Positions 8,554 to 15,561 of a stretch of DNA of 64,000 nt are shown here, in pieces. Each line of letters begins with the position of its first letter. Positions within the stretch are counted from its first letter, which is position 1. Position numbers and translations under genes: made by a program. Origin of the DNA: an uncultured Bacilli bacterium (GTDB lineage Bacteria; Bacillota_I; Bacilli_A; RF39; UBA660); the NCBI GenBank assembly GCA_958413985.1, contig CATYVZ010000008.1, forward strand, positions 1 to 64,000, written 5' to 3'. Under the pieces are notes generated by a model, which searched no databases, was not told where the DNA came from, and saw only the letters and a program-made list of their open reading frames with translations.

Positions 8554-9147
8554 ATGTCAAGGAAAGTATTTATTTCATTTAGATATAGTGATGGAAACAA
8601 GTATAAGGAACTTTTAACTGAAATATTTGATAAGAATAATGATGTTATTAATTGTTCTGAAAATATAGATAGATCGATGATGTCGGAAGCTACAATAAAA
8701 AAATACTTATATGATAAGTTGAAAAATACCAGTGTTACTATTGTTCTTTTAACACCGGAAGCGATTAATTATAGAAAAGATTGGTATGGAAATATTAATG
8801 ATTGGATTTATGATGAAGTTAGATATTCATTAGAAGATCGTGAAAATAATAGATGTAATGGTTTAATCGCAGTATATACTCCTGAAGTTAAAGATATATT
8901 AGTAAGTAAATCTTCTAGTGGCTCAACTATTATAAATGACTTTAATAATTTAGTTAGAAAAAATATGTTTAATATTTTCTCGGCATATAAAAATAATAAA
9001 GAAGAAGGTTATTATAATGCTAATTTGGATCACTATTGTTCATTAGTATCTTGGGATGATTTTATTGAAAATTTCAATATGTATATTGAAATTGCCGAGA
9101 AAAAGAGAGAAGAAAAATACAAGTATGATGTACATAAAAAAATGTAA
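8554..9147 (+). CDS. TIR-like domain protein (MTH538/ThsB type)
   Basis: 197 residues. The N-terminus KVFISFRYSDG is the first strand and loop of the TIR-like fold; a second strand NTSVTIVLLTPEA and helix motif DWIYDEVRYSL follow, with Glu in the usual active-site position of TIR NADases. Family knowledge: TIR-like proteins of this type act in anti-phage systems, for example Thoeris ThsB, or as NAD-consuming effectors. No ThsA (SIR2/Macro) neighbour is present. Instead it pairs with a small membrane protein, so it may be a different two-gene system. An AGGAGG site precedes the ATG. Confidence 0.75.
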   Translation: MSRKVFISFRYSDGNKYKELLTEIFDKNNDVINCSENIDRSMMSEATIKKYLYDKLKNTSVTIVLLTPEAINYRKDWYGNINDWIYDEVRYSLEDRENNRCNGLIAVYTPEVKDILVSKSSSGSTIINDFNNLVRKNMFNIFSAYKNNKEEGYYNANLDHYCSLVSWDDFIENFNMYIEIAEKKREEKYKYDVHKKM

Positions 9148-9312
9148 TAAGTAGATTTTAATTATGGTAAATTGCATATCCAAAAATGCCCAGAAACTGT
9201 CCAAAAGTGATATAAAAAGTGTTCTAATTCCTTGGACACTATGATAAGATTGGTACTAAGTGAGAAGCAAAAATTGGCTTTTAGAGCTAATTTGAAAGCT
9301 GATTACTTATGA

Positions 9313-9356
9313 TCACAGATTGCGGAACTTGAACTTTTTATTTGAGATTAAAATAT
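9313..9356 (+). repeat. tRNA-tail repeat copy 2 (degenerate)
   Basis: CACAGATTG, then AACTTGAACTTTTT, then TTTGAGATTAAAATA align with copy 1 (CACCAGATTG, AACTCGAACTTTTA, TTCGAGTTTTAAAATA). The hairpin is weakened by substitutions. Confidence 0.55.
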
Positions 9357-9392
9357 AAAAGATATCAGATTGATTTTTCTGATATCTTTTGT
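9357..9392. terminator. Bidirectional terminator
   Basis: AAAAGATATCAG and CTGATATCTTTT form a 12-bp stem with a 10-nt loop. It can serve the TIR unit (+) and the lipoprotein gene (-). Confidence 0.85.
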
Positions 9393-9453
9393 CATTTTAG
9401 AAACACACTTGCATATTGACATAATCAATAAGCGTGTGCAATAGAAAAATTCT

Positions 9454-9993
9454 TTATTTTATTGTTGCTAATATTTCCTCTATTTTATTAAACTCATTTG
9501 TGTAAAAGGTAATTCCAAAATCATATGTTGTATAATTATCATAATTTCCCAATTCATTTTTTTGATACCTATAAAAAGTTAAAAAAATTTTGATATTTTC
9601 AGGAGATAATGCATCAGATTGTTTGTCCTCTTTTTTACTTAATTTTGAAACCAGTTTTCGTACTATTTTTTTTGCTTCTTCAATATTTTCCTCTCTTGTA
9701 TAAATTTCTCTTTTTGTTTCAATTCGATCTATTAATATAGTAGCTGAACTAGATAAATATTGTGCTAATAGTGAATCATCAATATAAATACTATCCTCTG
9801 TTATTCCTTCAAGGCAATCTTGAACAAAATCTTTATAATCATTAGTTTCAACAACTTTATTTTCTTCAATGTTTTCATTTTCATTCTGATTATTTACAGA
9901 AGATTTATATTCTTCTTTAGTACTATTATCACTACAACCAGTAATTAAAAATAATGCAAACATTATTATTAATATTGTACTTGACTTTTTCAT
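9454..9993 (-). CDS. Hypothetical lipoprotein
   Basis: 179 residues. The signal MKKSSTILIIMFALFLITGC ends in lipobox ITGC, so a lipid-anchored surface protein is predicted. An Asn/Glu-rich linker follows (about 22-50), then a globular domain with no motif I recognise. It is transcribed against its island neighbours. No cargo role can be assigned. Confidence 0.75.
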   Translation of the reverse strand: MKKSSTILIIMFALFLITGCSDNSTKEEYKSSVNNQNENENIEENKVVETNDYKDFVQDCLEGITEDSIYIDDSLLAQYLSSSATILIDRIETKREIYTREENIEEAKKIVRKLVSKLSKKEDKQSDALSPENIKIFLTFYRYQKNELGNYDNYTTYDFGITFYTNEFNKIEEILATIK

Positions 9994-10059
9994 TTAAAAT
10001 ATCACTCAACTATCTTAACATTTTAATTATAACATAATTTTTTAATTTTTGAAATTTAA

Positions 10060-10100
10060 AAAATAGAAAACTTGGACAATAAAATAGAAAACTGGACAAT
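10060..10100 (+). repeat. Imperfect tandem repeat of about 20 nt
   Basis: AAATAGAAAACTTGGACAAT is followed directly by AAAATAGAAAACTGGACAAT. The GGACA core also occurs in the inverted repeat near 9235, so this may be left over from a mobile element end. Confidence 0.5.
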
Positions 10101-10163
10101 AAACTATGCTTTTATTTACTTATATGATATAATAAAAAACAAGACTTAAAAGTAGGTGTTAAT

Positions 10164-10895
10164 ATGAGCGAGCAAAAACAAGTTATTTATATATTTATGG
10201 ATGATTCTGGTAAAATGTCACATGCCGATAAATGTTGTTCATATGGTGGTGTATATTTTAAAAATCGTTCTGATAGGGATAATTTTAAACGACATTATAT
10301 GGATATAATAAATAGTAATAAATGTAGGTTTTGTGATTATGATAGTGATTCTTGTTCTAAAAATTGTCCAGAAATAAAATCAAATAACACTAACACAAAA
10401 TTTAGAAGAAGAATTGTTAATTTAATTAGAAATAGTGAATATGCTAACTCATTTGCTACTACTATTTATAACAGGGATATTCCACTAGAAGTTTTAAATG
10501 TAAAACATTCTCGTGGAAGAAGAACTGATTATTATCAAAAAAGAATAATAAAAGAAATTGTAAAAAAACTTATTATTGATAAAGTTATTGACCCTAATAA
10601 ACATCTAACCCTAATTATTAGAATAGATGAAAGTCCACAAGCAACTAATGGAAAATACAATTTGGAAGAAAGTATAATTGAAGAATTATTATATGGAATT
10701 ACAAATTATGATTATGGTTGTACTTTTCCTCCAATCTTGTTTGGGGGATTAAAAGTAGATTTAAAATATGTTGATTCTAAAATTACTCCACTAGTTCAAG
10801 CATCTGATTTTTTTGTTGGGTATGTTAACTCTACATTGTTGTGGAAACCTAAAAGAGAAATGCTAGATTTTGTAGATGTTCAATTGTTTTTTTAA
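10164..10895 (+). CDS. DUF3800 domain protein
   Basis: 243 residues. The opening YIFMDDSGKM and the late motif PLVQASDFFVGYVNS are the two acid-containing hallmarks of DUF3800, a family with a predicted RNase-H-like fold. Between them are Cys residues (CRFCDYDSDSCSKNC, about 47-61) that could bind zinc, an unusual addition as far as I know. DUF3800 genes are common in islands and prophages and their role is unsettled. AGGTG precedes the ATG. Confidence 0.8.
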   Translation: MSEQKQVIYIFMDDSGKMSHADKCCSYGGVYFKNRSDRDNFKRHYMDIINSNKCRFCDYDSDSCSKNCPEIKSNNTNTKFRRRIVNLIRNSEYANSFATTIYNRDIPLEVLNVKHSRGRRTDYYQKRIIKEIVKKLIIDKVIDPNKHLTLIIRIDESPQATNGKYNLEESIIEELLYGITNYDYGCTFPPILFGGLKVDLKYVDSKITPLVQASDFFVGYVNSTLLWKPKREMLDFVDVQLFF

Positions 10896-10914
10896 CATTA
10901 ACAAATTATATAAG

Positions 10915-10943
10915 AAAAAAGAACTAGCTATGCTAGTTCTTTC
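10915..10943 (+). terminator. Terminator after DUF3800 gene
   Basis: AAAGAACTAGC pairs with GCTAGTTCTTT around a TAT loop. Confidence 0.8.
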
Positions 10944-10946
10944 CAA

Positions 10947-11072
10947 TTAAGGCGACGCACCACAAGTACGCTTAAACTTTCGTTCGCAACTTAATTGTAC
11001 ACCAGTCGAGGTAAATCCCTCCGGTAATACAATACTATCACAATTGAATTGAAATGTCAAATAGTATTGCAT
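10947..11072 (-). other. 41-codon ORF or structured RNA of atypical composition
   Basis: This stretch is visibly richer in G+C than its surroundings. On the minus strand it is open from ATG 11072 to TAA 10947 and reads ...IVLPEGFTSTGVQLSCERK..., a normal-looking protein composition, but no ribosome site is visible. On either strand it can also fold: AATTAAG...CTTAATT encloses GCGA...TCGC (10945-10996). It may be the C-terminal scrap of a transposon protein or a structured RNA. I cannot name it. Confidence 0.35.
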
Positions 11073-11339
11073 TAATATTATATGTATAAAATTAAAAATA
11101 ATGTAAGTTAAAACATCTATACTTTAAGAGTATTTATAAAATTATAAAAATATGTTATACTATAACTAGTTAATGATTATTACTTACTATTTATTTTGCC
11201 TAAAAAGTTGTTGTACTTCTTCCTTTAGGGCACCAGATTGATTGTTACTCGAACTTTGTAAAAGTTCGAGTTTTTAAGTATAATATAAAGGAAAAAGAAA
11301 AGTTATAGTGTATAATATTATTAGGAGGCACTAAAAATT
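11073..11339. other. AT-rich spacer
   Basis: I see no gene here. It contains tRNA-tail repeat copy 3 (11230) and a TATAAT box near 11310 ahead of the BRO pseudogene. Confidence 0.5.
11230..11277 (+). repeat. tRNA-tail repeat copy 3 with terminator hairpin
   Basis: GCACCAGATTGAT is identical to the tRNA-Leu end, followed by ACTCGAACTTT / AAAGTTCGAGT hairpin and TTTTT. The sequence upstream of GCACC does not match the tRNA, so only the tail and terminator are duplicated. Confidence 0.75.
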
Positions 11340-11910
11340 ATGGATAATAAATTAGCCCTTTTTGAAGAAAAAGAAATTAGAAAAACTTGGGAAGAAAATA
11401 AATGGTATTTTAGCATAGTAGATGTGGTATATGCACTTACAGATTCCAAAGATCCAAAGCAATATATAAAAAAAGTTGAAATTTAGAGATTATGAGTTGC
11501 AAAATAACTGGGGTACAATTTGTACCCTGCTTGGAATGCCAACTAAAGATGGTAAAATGAGAAAAATACAAATGAGTGATACAGAAGGAATATTAAGAAT
11601 TATTCAATCAATTCCATCTCCTAAAGCAGAACCTTTTAAAAGATGGCTTGCTAGAGTTGGTAGTGAAAGAATAGAAGAAATTAATAATCCTGAACTTGCT
11701 CTTACGAATTTAGGTGAAGCAACCGCAGTAGAATTTCACAAAAAGAATAATAGTCAAGGATTAGAAGAATTAAAAAAAGATATGAACAAGGCAGGTAAAG
11801 TATTAAATAAAGCCAAACAAGAAATTGAAAATGAATTAGAAAGACCTGTTGTCACCTCGGAAAATTATATTGAATTAACGCAAAAAGAAGAATTATTAGA
11901 TATAAAATAA
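11340..11910 (+). pseudogene. BRO-N family (phage antirepressor-like) protein, frameshifted
   Basis: The reading frame opens at ATG 11340 after TAGGAGG and encodes a BRO N-terminal domain (TWEENKWYFSIVDVVYALT). It hits a stop just after a run of seven A residues at 11468-11474. Removing one A restores a frame that continues as KFRDYELQNNW and then IIQSIPSPKAEPFKRWLARV, typical of BRO/DinD-like proteins, to a stop at 11910. The complete protein would be about 190 residues. The lesion may be a real mutation, slippage or a base-calling error. BRO-N proteins bind DNA and are common in phage and mobile elements. Confidence 0.75.
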
Positions 11911-11973
11911 GAAAAACATGGTATACTTGTTATAGAAATTAACCTTAATAAAGATTTCCAGACGTCGCCTAAG

Positions 11974-12016
11974 ACACCAGATTGATTGTTACTCGAACTT
12001 TTAGAGTTTAAGTAAT
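11974..12016 (+). repeat. tRNA-tail repeat copy 4 (3' half decayed)
   Basis: ACACCAGATTGATTGTT and ACTCGAACTTTT match copy 3. The descending arm of the hairpin is reduced to GAGTTTAAGT. Confidence 0.65.
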
Positions 12017-12051
12017 AAATGCTAACTAGAAATAGTTAATTTCAGACTGTT

Positions 12052-12087
12052 GACAAATAGGTAAAAATAATACCTATTTGTCTTTTA
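12052..12087 (+). terminator. Strong terminator hairpin
   Basis: GACAAATAGGT / ACCTATTTGTC makes an 11-bp stem with a 9-nt loop, then TTTTATT. Confidence 0.8.
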
Positions 12088-12136
12088 TTATGAAATTTTA
12101 TAGATAAATACAATAATACTTAATATATTTTATATA

Positions 12137-12437
12137 TTAAGCATAATGATGTAATGAGAATTTTTTCAGATTCATACACGCAAAAAGAAGGGTTAACTCT
12201 CGGTGGACCCTTTCTTTTGTTCTAAAGTATGTATTCCTTAATCCATACTTCATTTTCCCATCTGCAAAAACTCGCTCTATATGTTGAGGTCTTTGCCCAT
12301 ATATTTCTTTTACATCTAACTGATGCCTATAATCATTTACCATTTCTTTATATCCTTCCCACACATGTCTTAATATTTGTTTATTTTTGCTTTTTGTACA
12401 TTGCTCTTTAAATGGACATTTTGAACAATTAGATTTA
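12137..12437 (-). mobile_element. IS1182-family transposase, C-terminal remnant
   Basis: The minus-strand frame reads a Cys-rich segment NCSKCPFKEQC, then GQRPQHIERVFADGKMKYGL and RTKERVHRELTLLFACMNLK, which is the C-terminal end of IS1182-type DDE transposases. About 100 residues remain of roughly 450-500; the catalytic core and N-terminus are gone, so it is inactive. The upstream break is near 12437, where a perfect 11-nt inverted repeat begins. Confidence 0.8.
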
Positions 12438-12461
12438 GGTCATAAAAACTTGACCTAAATC
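12432..12461. repeat. Perfect 11-nt inverted repeat at IS remnant edge
   Basis: GATTTAGGTCA and TGACCTAAATC are separated by 8 nt. It lies exactly where transposase homology stops, so it may be an IS end or deletion scar. Confidence 0.5.
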
Positions 12462-12590
12462 CATTTTACAAAAGAGAGCTTACGAAAACTACAAGATAAG
12501 ATGAGAACACTTTGTATTGAATCATTTAACAAAGAATATAATCTAATTAACTCTTTAAAGATAAAGAAAAAAGGTAGAAATATGAAGTGA
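12459..12590 (+). pseudogene. Fragment of an unidentified ORF
   Basis: A 43-codon open stretch without a convincing start (contains LRKLQDKMRTLCIESFNKEY) ends at TGA 12588-12590. It looks like the C-terminus of a truncated gene, possibly another mobile-element protein. Not recognised. Confidence 0.3.
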
Positions 12591-12596
12591 TATTAT

Positions 12597-12638
12597 AAAA
12601 GTAGACAACTACAAAAAAGGTAGAAGTCTACTTTTACT
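12597..12638 (+). terminator. Terminator hairpin
   Basis: AAAAGTAGAC pairs with GTCTACTTTT, with an 18-nt loop. Confidence 0.7.
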
Positions 12639-12657
12639 TGACTAGTTCAAATATGGT

Positions 12658-12957
12658 CTAACATTTTTTACTATAAAGAGTTTCGATCATTTTGTTAATT
12701 GTGTCTTTATCCGATTCACACAAAGAATAATATTTAGAAATAATATTATTTTCATCAACTAAACCTTCAACGCTTGTTCCTAATGCCTCTGCAATTTTAA
12801 AAGCAACGGGAAGTGATGGTGTTCTTGTGCTAGTTTCATAATAAGTAATACTTTGTTGTGAAACTCCTACCATAATACTAAGTTTAACTTGTGTTATGTT
12901 TTTCTTTTCTCTTAGTTTTTGCATACTAGTAAAGTCTAATTTATCTTTCTTTGACAT
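12658..12957 (-). CDS. XRE-family helix-turn-helix regulator
   Basis: 99 residues. The HTH region is LREKKNITQVKLSIMVGVSQ, followed by QSITYYETSTRTPSLPVAFKIAEALGTSVE, the classic Cro/C1 fold. The C-terminal 30 residues are unassigned. ATG 12957 follows AGAGGTGG; the upstream GTG overlaps that site. It is divergent from the membrane protein starting at 13070, whose promoter it may control. Confidence 0.88.
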   Translation of the reverse strand: MSKKDKLDFTSMQKLREKKNITQVKLSIMVGVSQQSITYYETSTRTPSLPVAFKIAEALGTSVEGLVDENNIISKYYSLCESDKDTINKMIETLYSKKC

Positions 12958-13069
12958 AAATACCACCTCTAGTTTTATTATCCTTTAAATTTGGCAACAA
13001 AACTTTTACTAAAAGTGGTAATTTAGGTATGAATTTTTGAAGTTTTATGATATAATTATTTTTGAAAGT

Positions 13070-14203
13070 ATGGTATTTGTGAAAAAAAAGATTATGTTAA
13101 TTGGAATAGGAATAGGTTTAATTTTTGTTTCAAGTATATTATTAAGTTTGATTATGACTGATTCTGATTTAGCAATCCGAATTTCAATGGGGATAGGTAT
13201 TGCATATTTTATACTATTAACAATAATTTCATATATTAAAAATATTTCTAAATATATTAAAACAGGAGAAATACCTAATACATCAAGTTTGGCAATATGG
13301 TCTATTGCTTTATTAGGTCATGCTAGTGGAAAAGGATTTGGAACTTCGTTAACATTATTGCGAGGTGCACAAGCTGCAACAAATGAATTTTCTAATACTA
13401 GCAAAAAATTAGGAATGGTAGTTTATACTTTAATAAATATAGCATTGTGGAGTTTTCTTTGCTTTATAAGTTACTTCTTTGTATTTGGTGAAACCAATTC
13501 ATCTATTGTTACAGATATTTTACTTTACATTATAACTATAAGTTTATTTTTAGCTATTATCATAATACTTATAGTTGGAATAAAAGTTATTTCATATAAG
13601 AAAGAATCAGCAAAAGAAAGTTTATCAAGACATATGGGAGAATTGCAAGAGAAAAATCCTTTACAATTTAGTTTTAAATCATTTATTCTTCACTATGGTA
13701 TTGTTTATGTTATATTAGCAGTTTTAGGAATAATAGCAACTATTTTTATGGTATGGTGTGTTAGTCAAGGTTTTAATGTACAAGAATTTATGACAGTAAT
13801 TTTTGGAGAAACTTTAGGGTTAATTTTTGTATTCATTTGTGGCTTATTATTCTTATATGTTTTAGTAGGAATACCTGTTGTTCTGTTAGTTGTAATTCAA
13901 AATTTGCAACTTCAAACTATTATTTTTAATCCATTAGAAATTAAGATGATTACTAAGAATGGCTATGATGGGTATGGAACTTACGAAAAAGTTGAAAAGA
14001 ACTATTTTGTAAATGAGATAGAATCTTATTCAATAACTAATAGATGGTTTATAATAAATGGGCAAATAGAATCTGTTATTCACAAAACTGTAAATAACTC
14101 AACAAAAGAAAAAAATAAGACACTAAATAAATTAAAGATTCCTCGCGTTTTCAACAACGAAAATATTTTCATAGAATATTTAGAAAAATCTTTGAAAAAA
14201 TAG
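13070..14203 (+). CDS. Hypothetical multi-pass membrane protein
   Basis: About 377 residues with roughly six hydrophobic segments (about residues 8-30, 38-58, 120-145, 155-180, 215-245, 250-285), then a soluble C-terminal region of about 90 residues. The loop after helix 2 contains a Gly/Ala/Ser-rich stretch (ALLGHASGKGFGTSLTLLRG). No family is recognised. ATG 13070 is preferred because a TATAAT box lies at about 13050; the ribosome site is weak, so GTG 13079 remains possible. It is divergent from the XRE regulator. Confidence 0.6.
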   Translation: MVFVKKKIMLIGIGIGLIFVSSILLSLIMTDSDLAIRISMGIGIAYFILLTIISYIKNISKYIKTGEIPNTSSLAIWSIALLGHASGKGFGTSLTLLRGAQAATNEFSNTSKKLGMVVYTLINIALWSFLCFISYFFVFGETNSSIVTDILLYIITISLFLAIIIILIVGIKVISYKKESAKESLSRHMGELQEKNPLQFSFKSFILHYGIVYVILAVLGIIATIFMVWCVSQGFNVQEFMTVIFGETLGLIFVFICGLLFLYVLVGIPVVLLVVIQNLQLQTIIFNPLEIKMITKNGYDGYGTYEKVEKNYFVNEIESYSITNRWFIINGQIESVIHKTVNNSTKEKNKTLNKLKIPRVFNNENIFIEYLEKSLKK

Positions 14204-14212
14204 AAAAATATA

Positions 14213-14296
14213 ATGTATTTAGAGATCGATCCTAATTTCAATCGTCCTTGTGTAAAAGTTGTAGATTACTACGACACTCATACCATAAAAAATTAG
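14213..14296 (+). pseudogene. 27-codon remnant with core-genome codon usage
   Basis: Reads MYLEIDPNFNRPCVKVVDYY... to a stop. It uses ATC-GAT, the Ile-Asp pair favoured in core genes but rare in the island, and has no ribosome site. It may be a scrap of an ancestral chromosomal gene. An AGTCGA/TCGACT hairpin follows at 14295-14311. Confidence 0.3.
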
Positions 14297-14327
14297 TCGA
14301 ACTAATCGACTTTAAATAAAGAAAGGG

Positions 14328-14753
14328 TTAATTTTTGTTAAACCTTATTTTCATGTTTTTGCTTAAAGTATAAGTGTTTTTTTCAACCTTATTTTCTTTT
14401 TGTAATTCGTTAATATTCAAATAAAAATTGACTTTAGCGTTATCATCTAATTTTCCTTTTTCTTCTTCATATACTTTTGCCATAGAAAGTGCGATAAATT
14501 TGGCCTTTTCTTCAGGTGAAATAGGAAATGGTAATTCTAAAGAACAAAAACAAATATAAGTCATTTTACCTAGCATTTTAATATCATTTGAAATAAATTG
14601 ATTATTTTCATAAATTAAACAATATTCTTTTTTAGTAAGCTCTAAATATACTATCAAATCTTGGTTTCTTTCAAACCAATCAGCAAGAGGTTGATAGTAA
14701 TTAATAATTTTTTCTAAATATTCGTAATTACTAAAGTTTTTATCTAATTTCAT
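14328..14753 (-). CDS. Hypothetical cytoplasmic protein
   Basis: 141 residues, acidic to neutral, with no signal peptide. One moderately hydrophobic stretch (MTYICFCSLELPFPISPEEK) lies mid-protein. No family is recognised. The start at 14753 follows GGATGGGATG; the alternative at 14765 lies inside that stretch. It lies convergent to the membrane protein gene in the accessory island. Confidence 0.55.
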   Translation of the reverse strand: MKLDKNFSNYEYLEKIINYYQPLADWFERNQDLIVYLELTKKEYCLIYENNQFISNDIKMLGKMTYICFCSLELPFPISPEEKAKFIALSMAKVYEEEKGKLDDNAKVNFYLNINELQKENKVEKNTYTLSKNMKIRFNKN

Positions 14754-14765
14754 AAAACATCCCAT

Positions 14766-15011
14766 CCATTATCAATATTATACTATATTATTTTAAAGAA
14801 AAACAATAATTTCATAAGTTGTCTTAAGTATTAACAAAATAGAGCAATATGAAGTATTAAATTATTTAAAAAATATGAATCAAAAATCTTTAATTGTGTT
14901 TTTATTCTAAAATTAAAAATTATCTAATATAATTAACTGGAGTTATGTAAATTCATAGTTGTCAAAAAAAACATTAAATGATATAATTACATATGAAAGG
15001 AGTAGGTAGGG
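14766..15011. other. AT-rich intergenic region
   Basis: No gene is recognised. A TATAAT-like box (GATATAATT, about 14979-14987) precedes the gene at 15012. Confidence 0.5.
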
Positions 15012-15440
15012 ATGTATAGATATAATCAAATTTCAAGTTCTTTTTCTGGATATGCTGTTTGGAGTATAGTCGCATTAATTTTAGCAGTTATTGGAGGAAT
15101 ATTAGCTTATTTTCTATTTGTTAAAGGTAATTTAAAATTAAATGATAAACTAAAGAAATTAAAAAATCTTTTAGACTTCAAAGTTATGCTAATTGAGCCA
15201 ATTTTAAAAATTCTTTACTTAATTAGTACAATTTTTGTAATTTTAATTTCATTTAACCTTATCTCAGTTAATTTTATATCTTTCCTTTTAACTTTAATTT
15301 TAGGCCCAGTAGTTATTAGAATTGCTTATGAAGGAATGCTAATTTTAGTTATGATTTGGAAAAACACAAAATCTATAAGCGAAAATACCTCTAATAGTAA
15401 AGCAAAAAATTCAAAAAGTTCAGAAAACGAAAAAAACTAG
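15012..15440 (+). CDS. Hypothetical three-helix membrane protein
   Basis: 142 residues. Hydrophobic segments lie at about 16-36, 63-84 and 86-110, and the C-terminus is Ser/Lys/Asn-rich and probably disordered. AAAGGAG lies about 10 nt before the ATG. No family recognised. It is the last island gene before pflB. Confidence 0.6.
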   Translation: MYRYNQISSSFSGYAVWSIVALILAVIGGILAYFLFVKGNLKLNDKLKKLKNLLDFKVMLIEPILKILYLISTIFVILISFNLISVNFISFLLTLILGPVVIRIAYEGMLILVMIWKNTKSISENTSNSKAKNSKSSENEKN

Positions 15441-15453
15441 CAATAGTTTTTTT
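15431..15453 (+). terminator. Terminator after membrane gene
   Basis: AAAAACTA / TAGTTTTT stem, GCAA loop, then T-run. Confidence 0.75.
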
Positions 15454-15469
15454 AATATCTAAACATTTA

Positions 15470-15498
15470 TTGACATGACAAAGATTTTTTAATATAAA
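15470..15498 (+). promoter_or_regulatory. Promoter of pflBA
   Basis: A consensus -35 TTGACA (15470-15475) and -10 TATAAA (15493-15498) are separated by 17 nt. The start codon is 63 nt beyond. Confidence 0.65.
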
Positions 15499-15561
15499 AA
15501 CCACCCAACTTATTATTTTTTGTGATATACTAATATTGTTAAGTTCCAAGGAGGAAGTAAG

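Larger units (their letters stand above)
9148..9453. other. Intergenic region with inverted repeats and tRNA-tail copy
   Basis: No gene is seen. It contains an inverted repeat TGTCCAA...TTGGACA (about 9198-9239), the degraded tRNA-tail repeat at 9313, and a terminator hairpin at 9357. The TGTCC/GGACA ends are reminiscent of insertion-sequence termini but no transposase is readable. Confidence 0.5.

Noticed and set aside
15454..15561. Riboswitch before pflB
   Set aside because: Only a promoter and AT-rich spacer are seen; no conserved aptamer-like structure.
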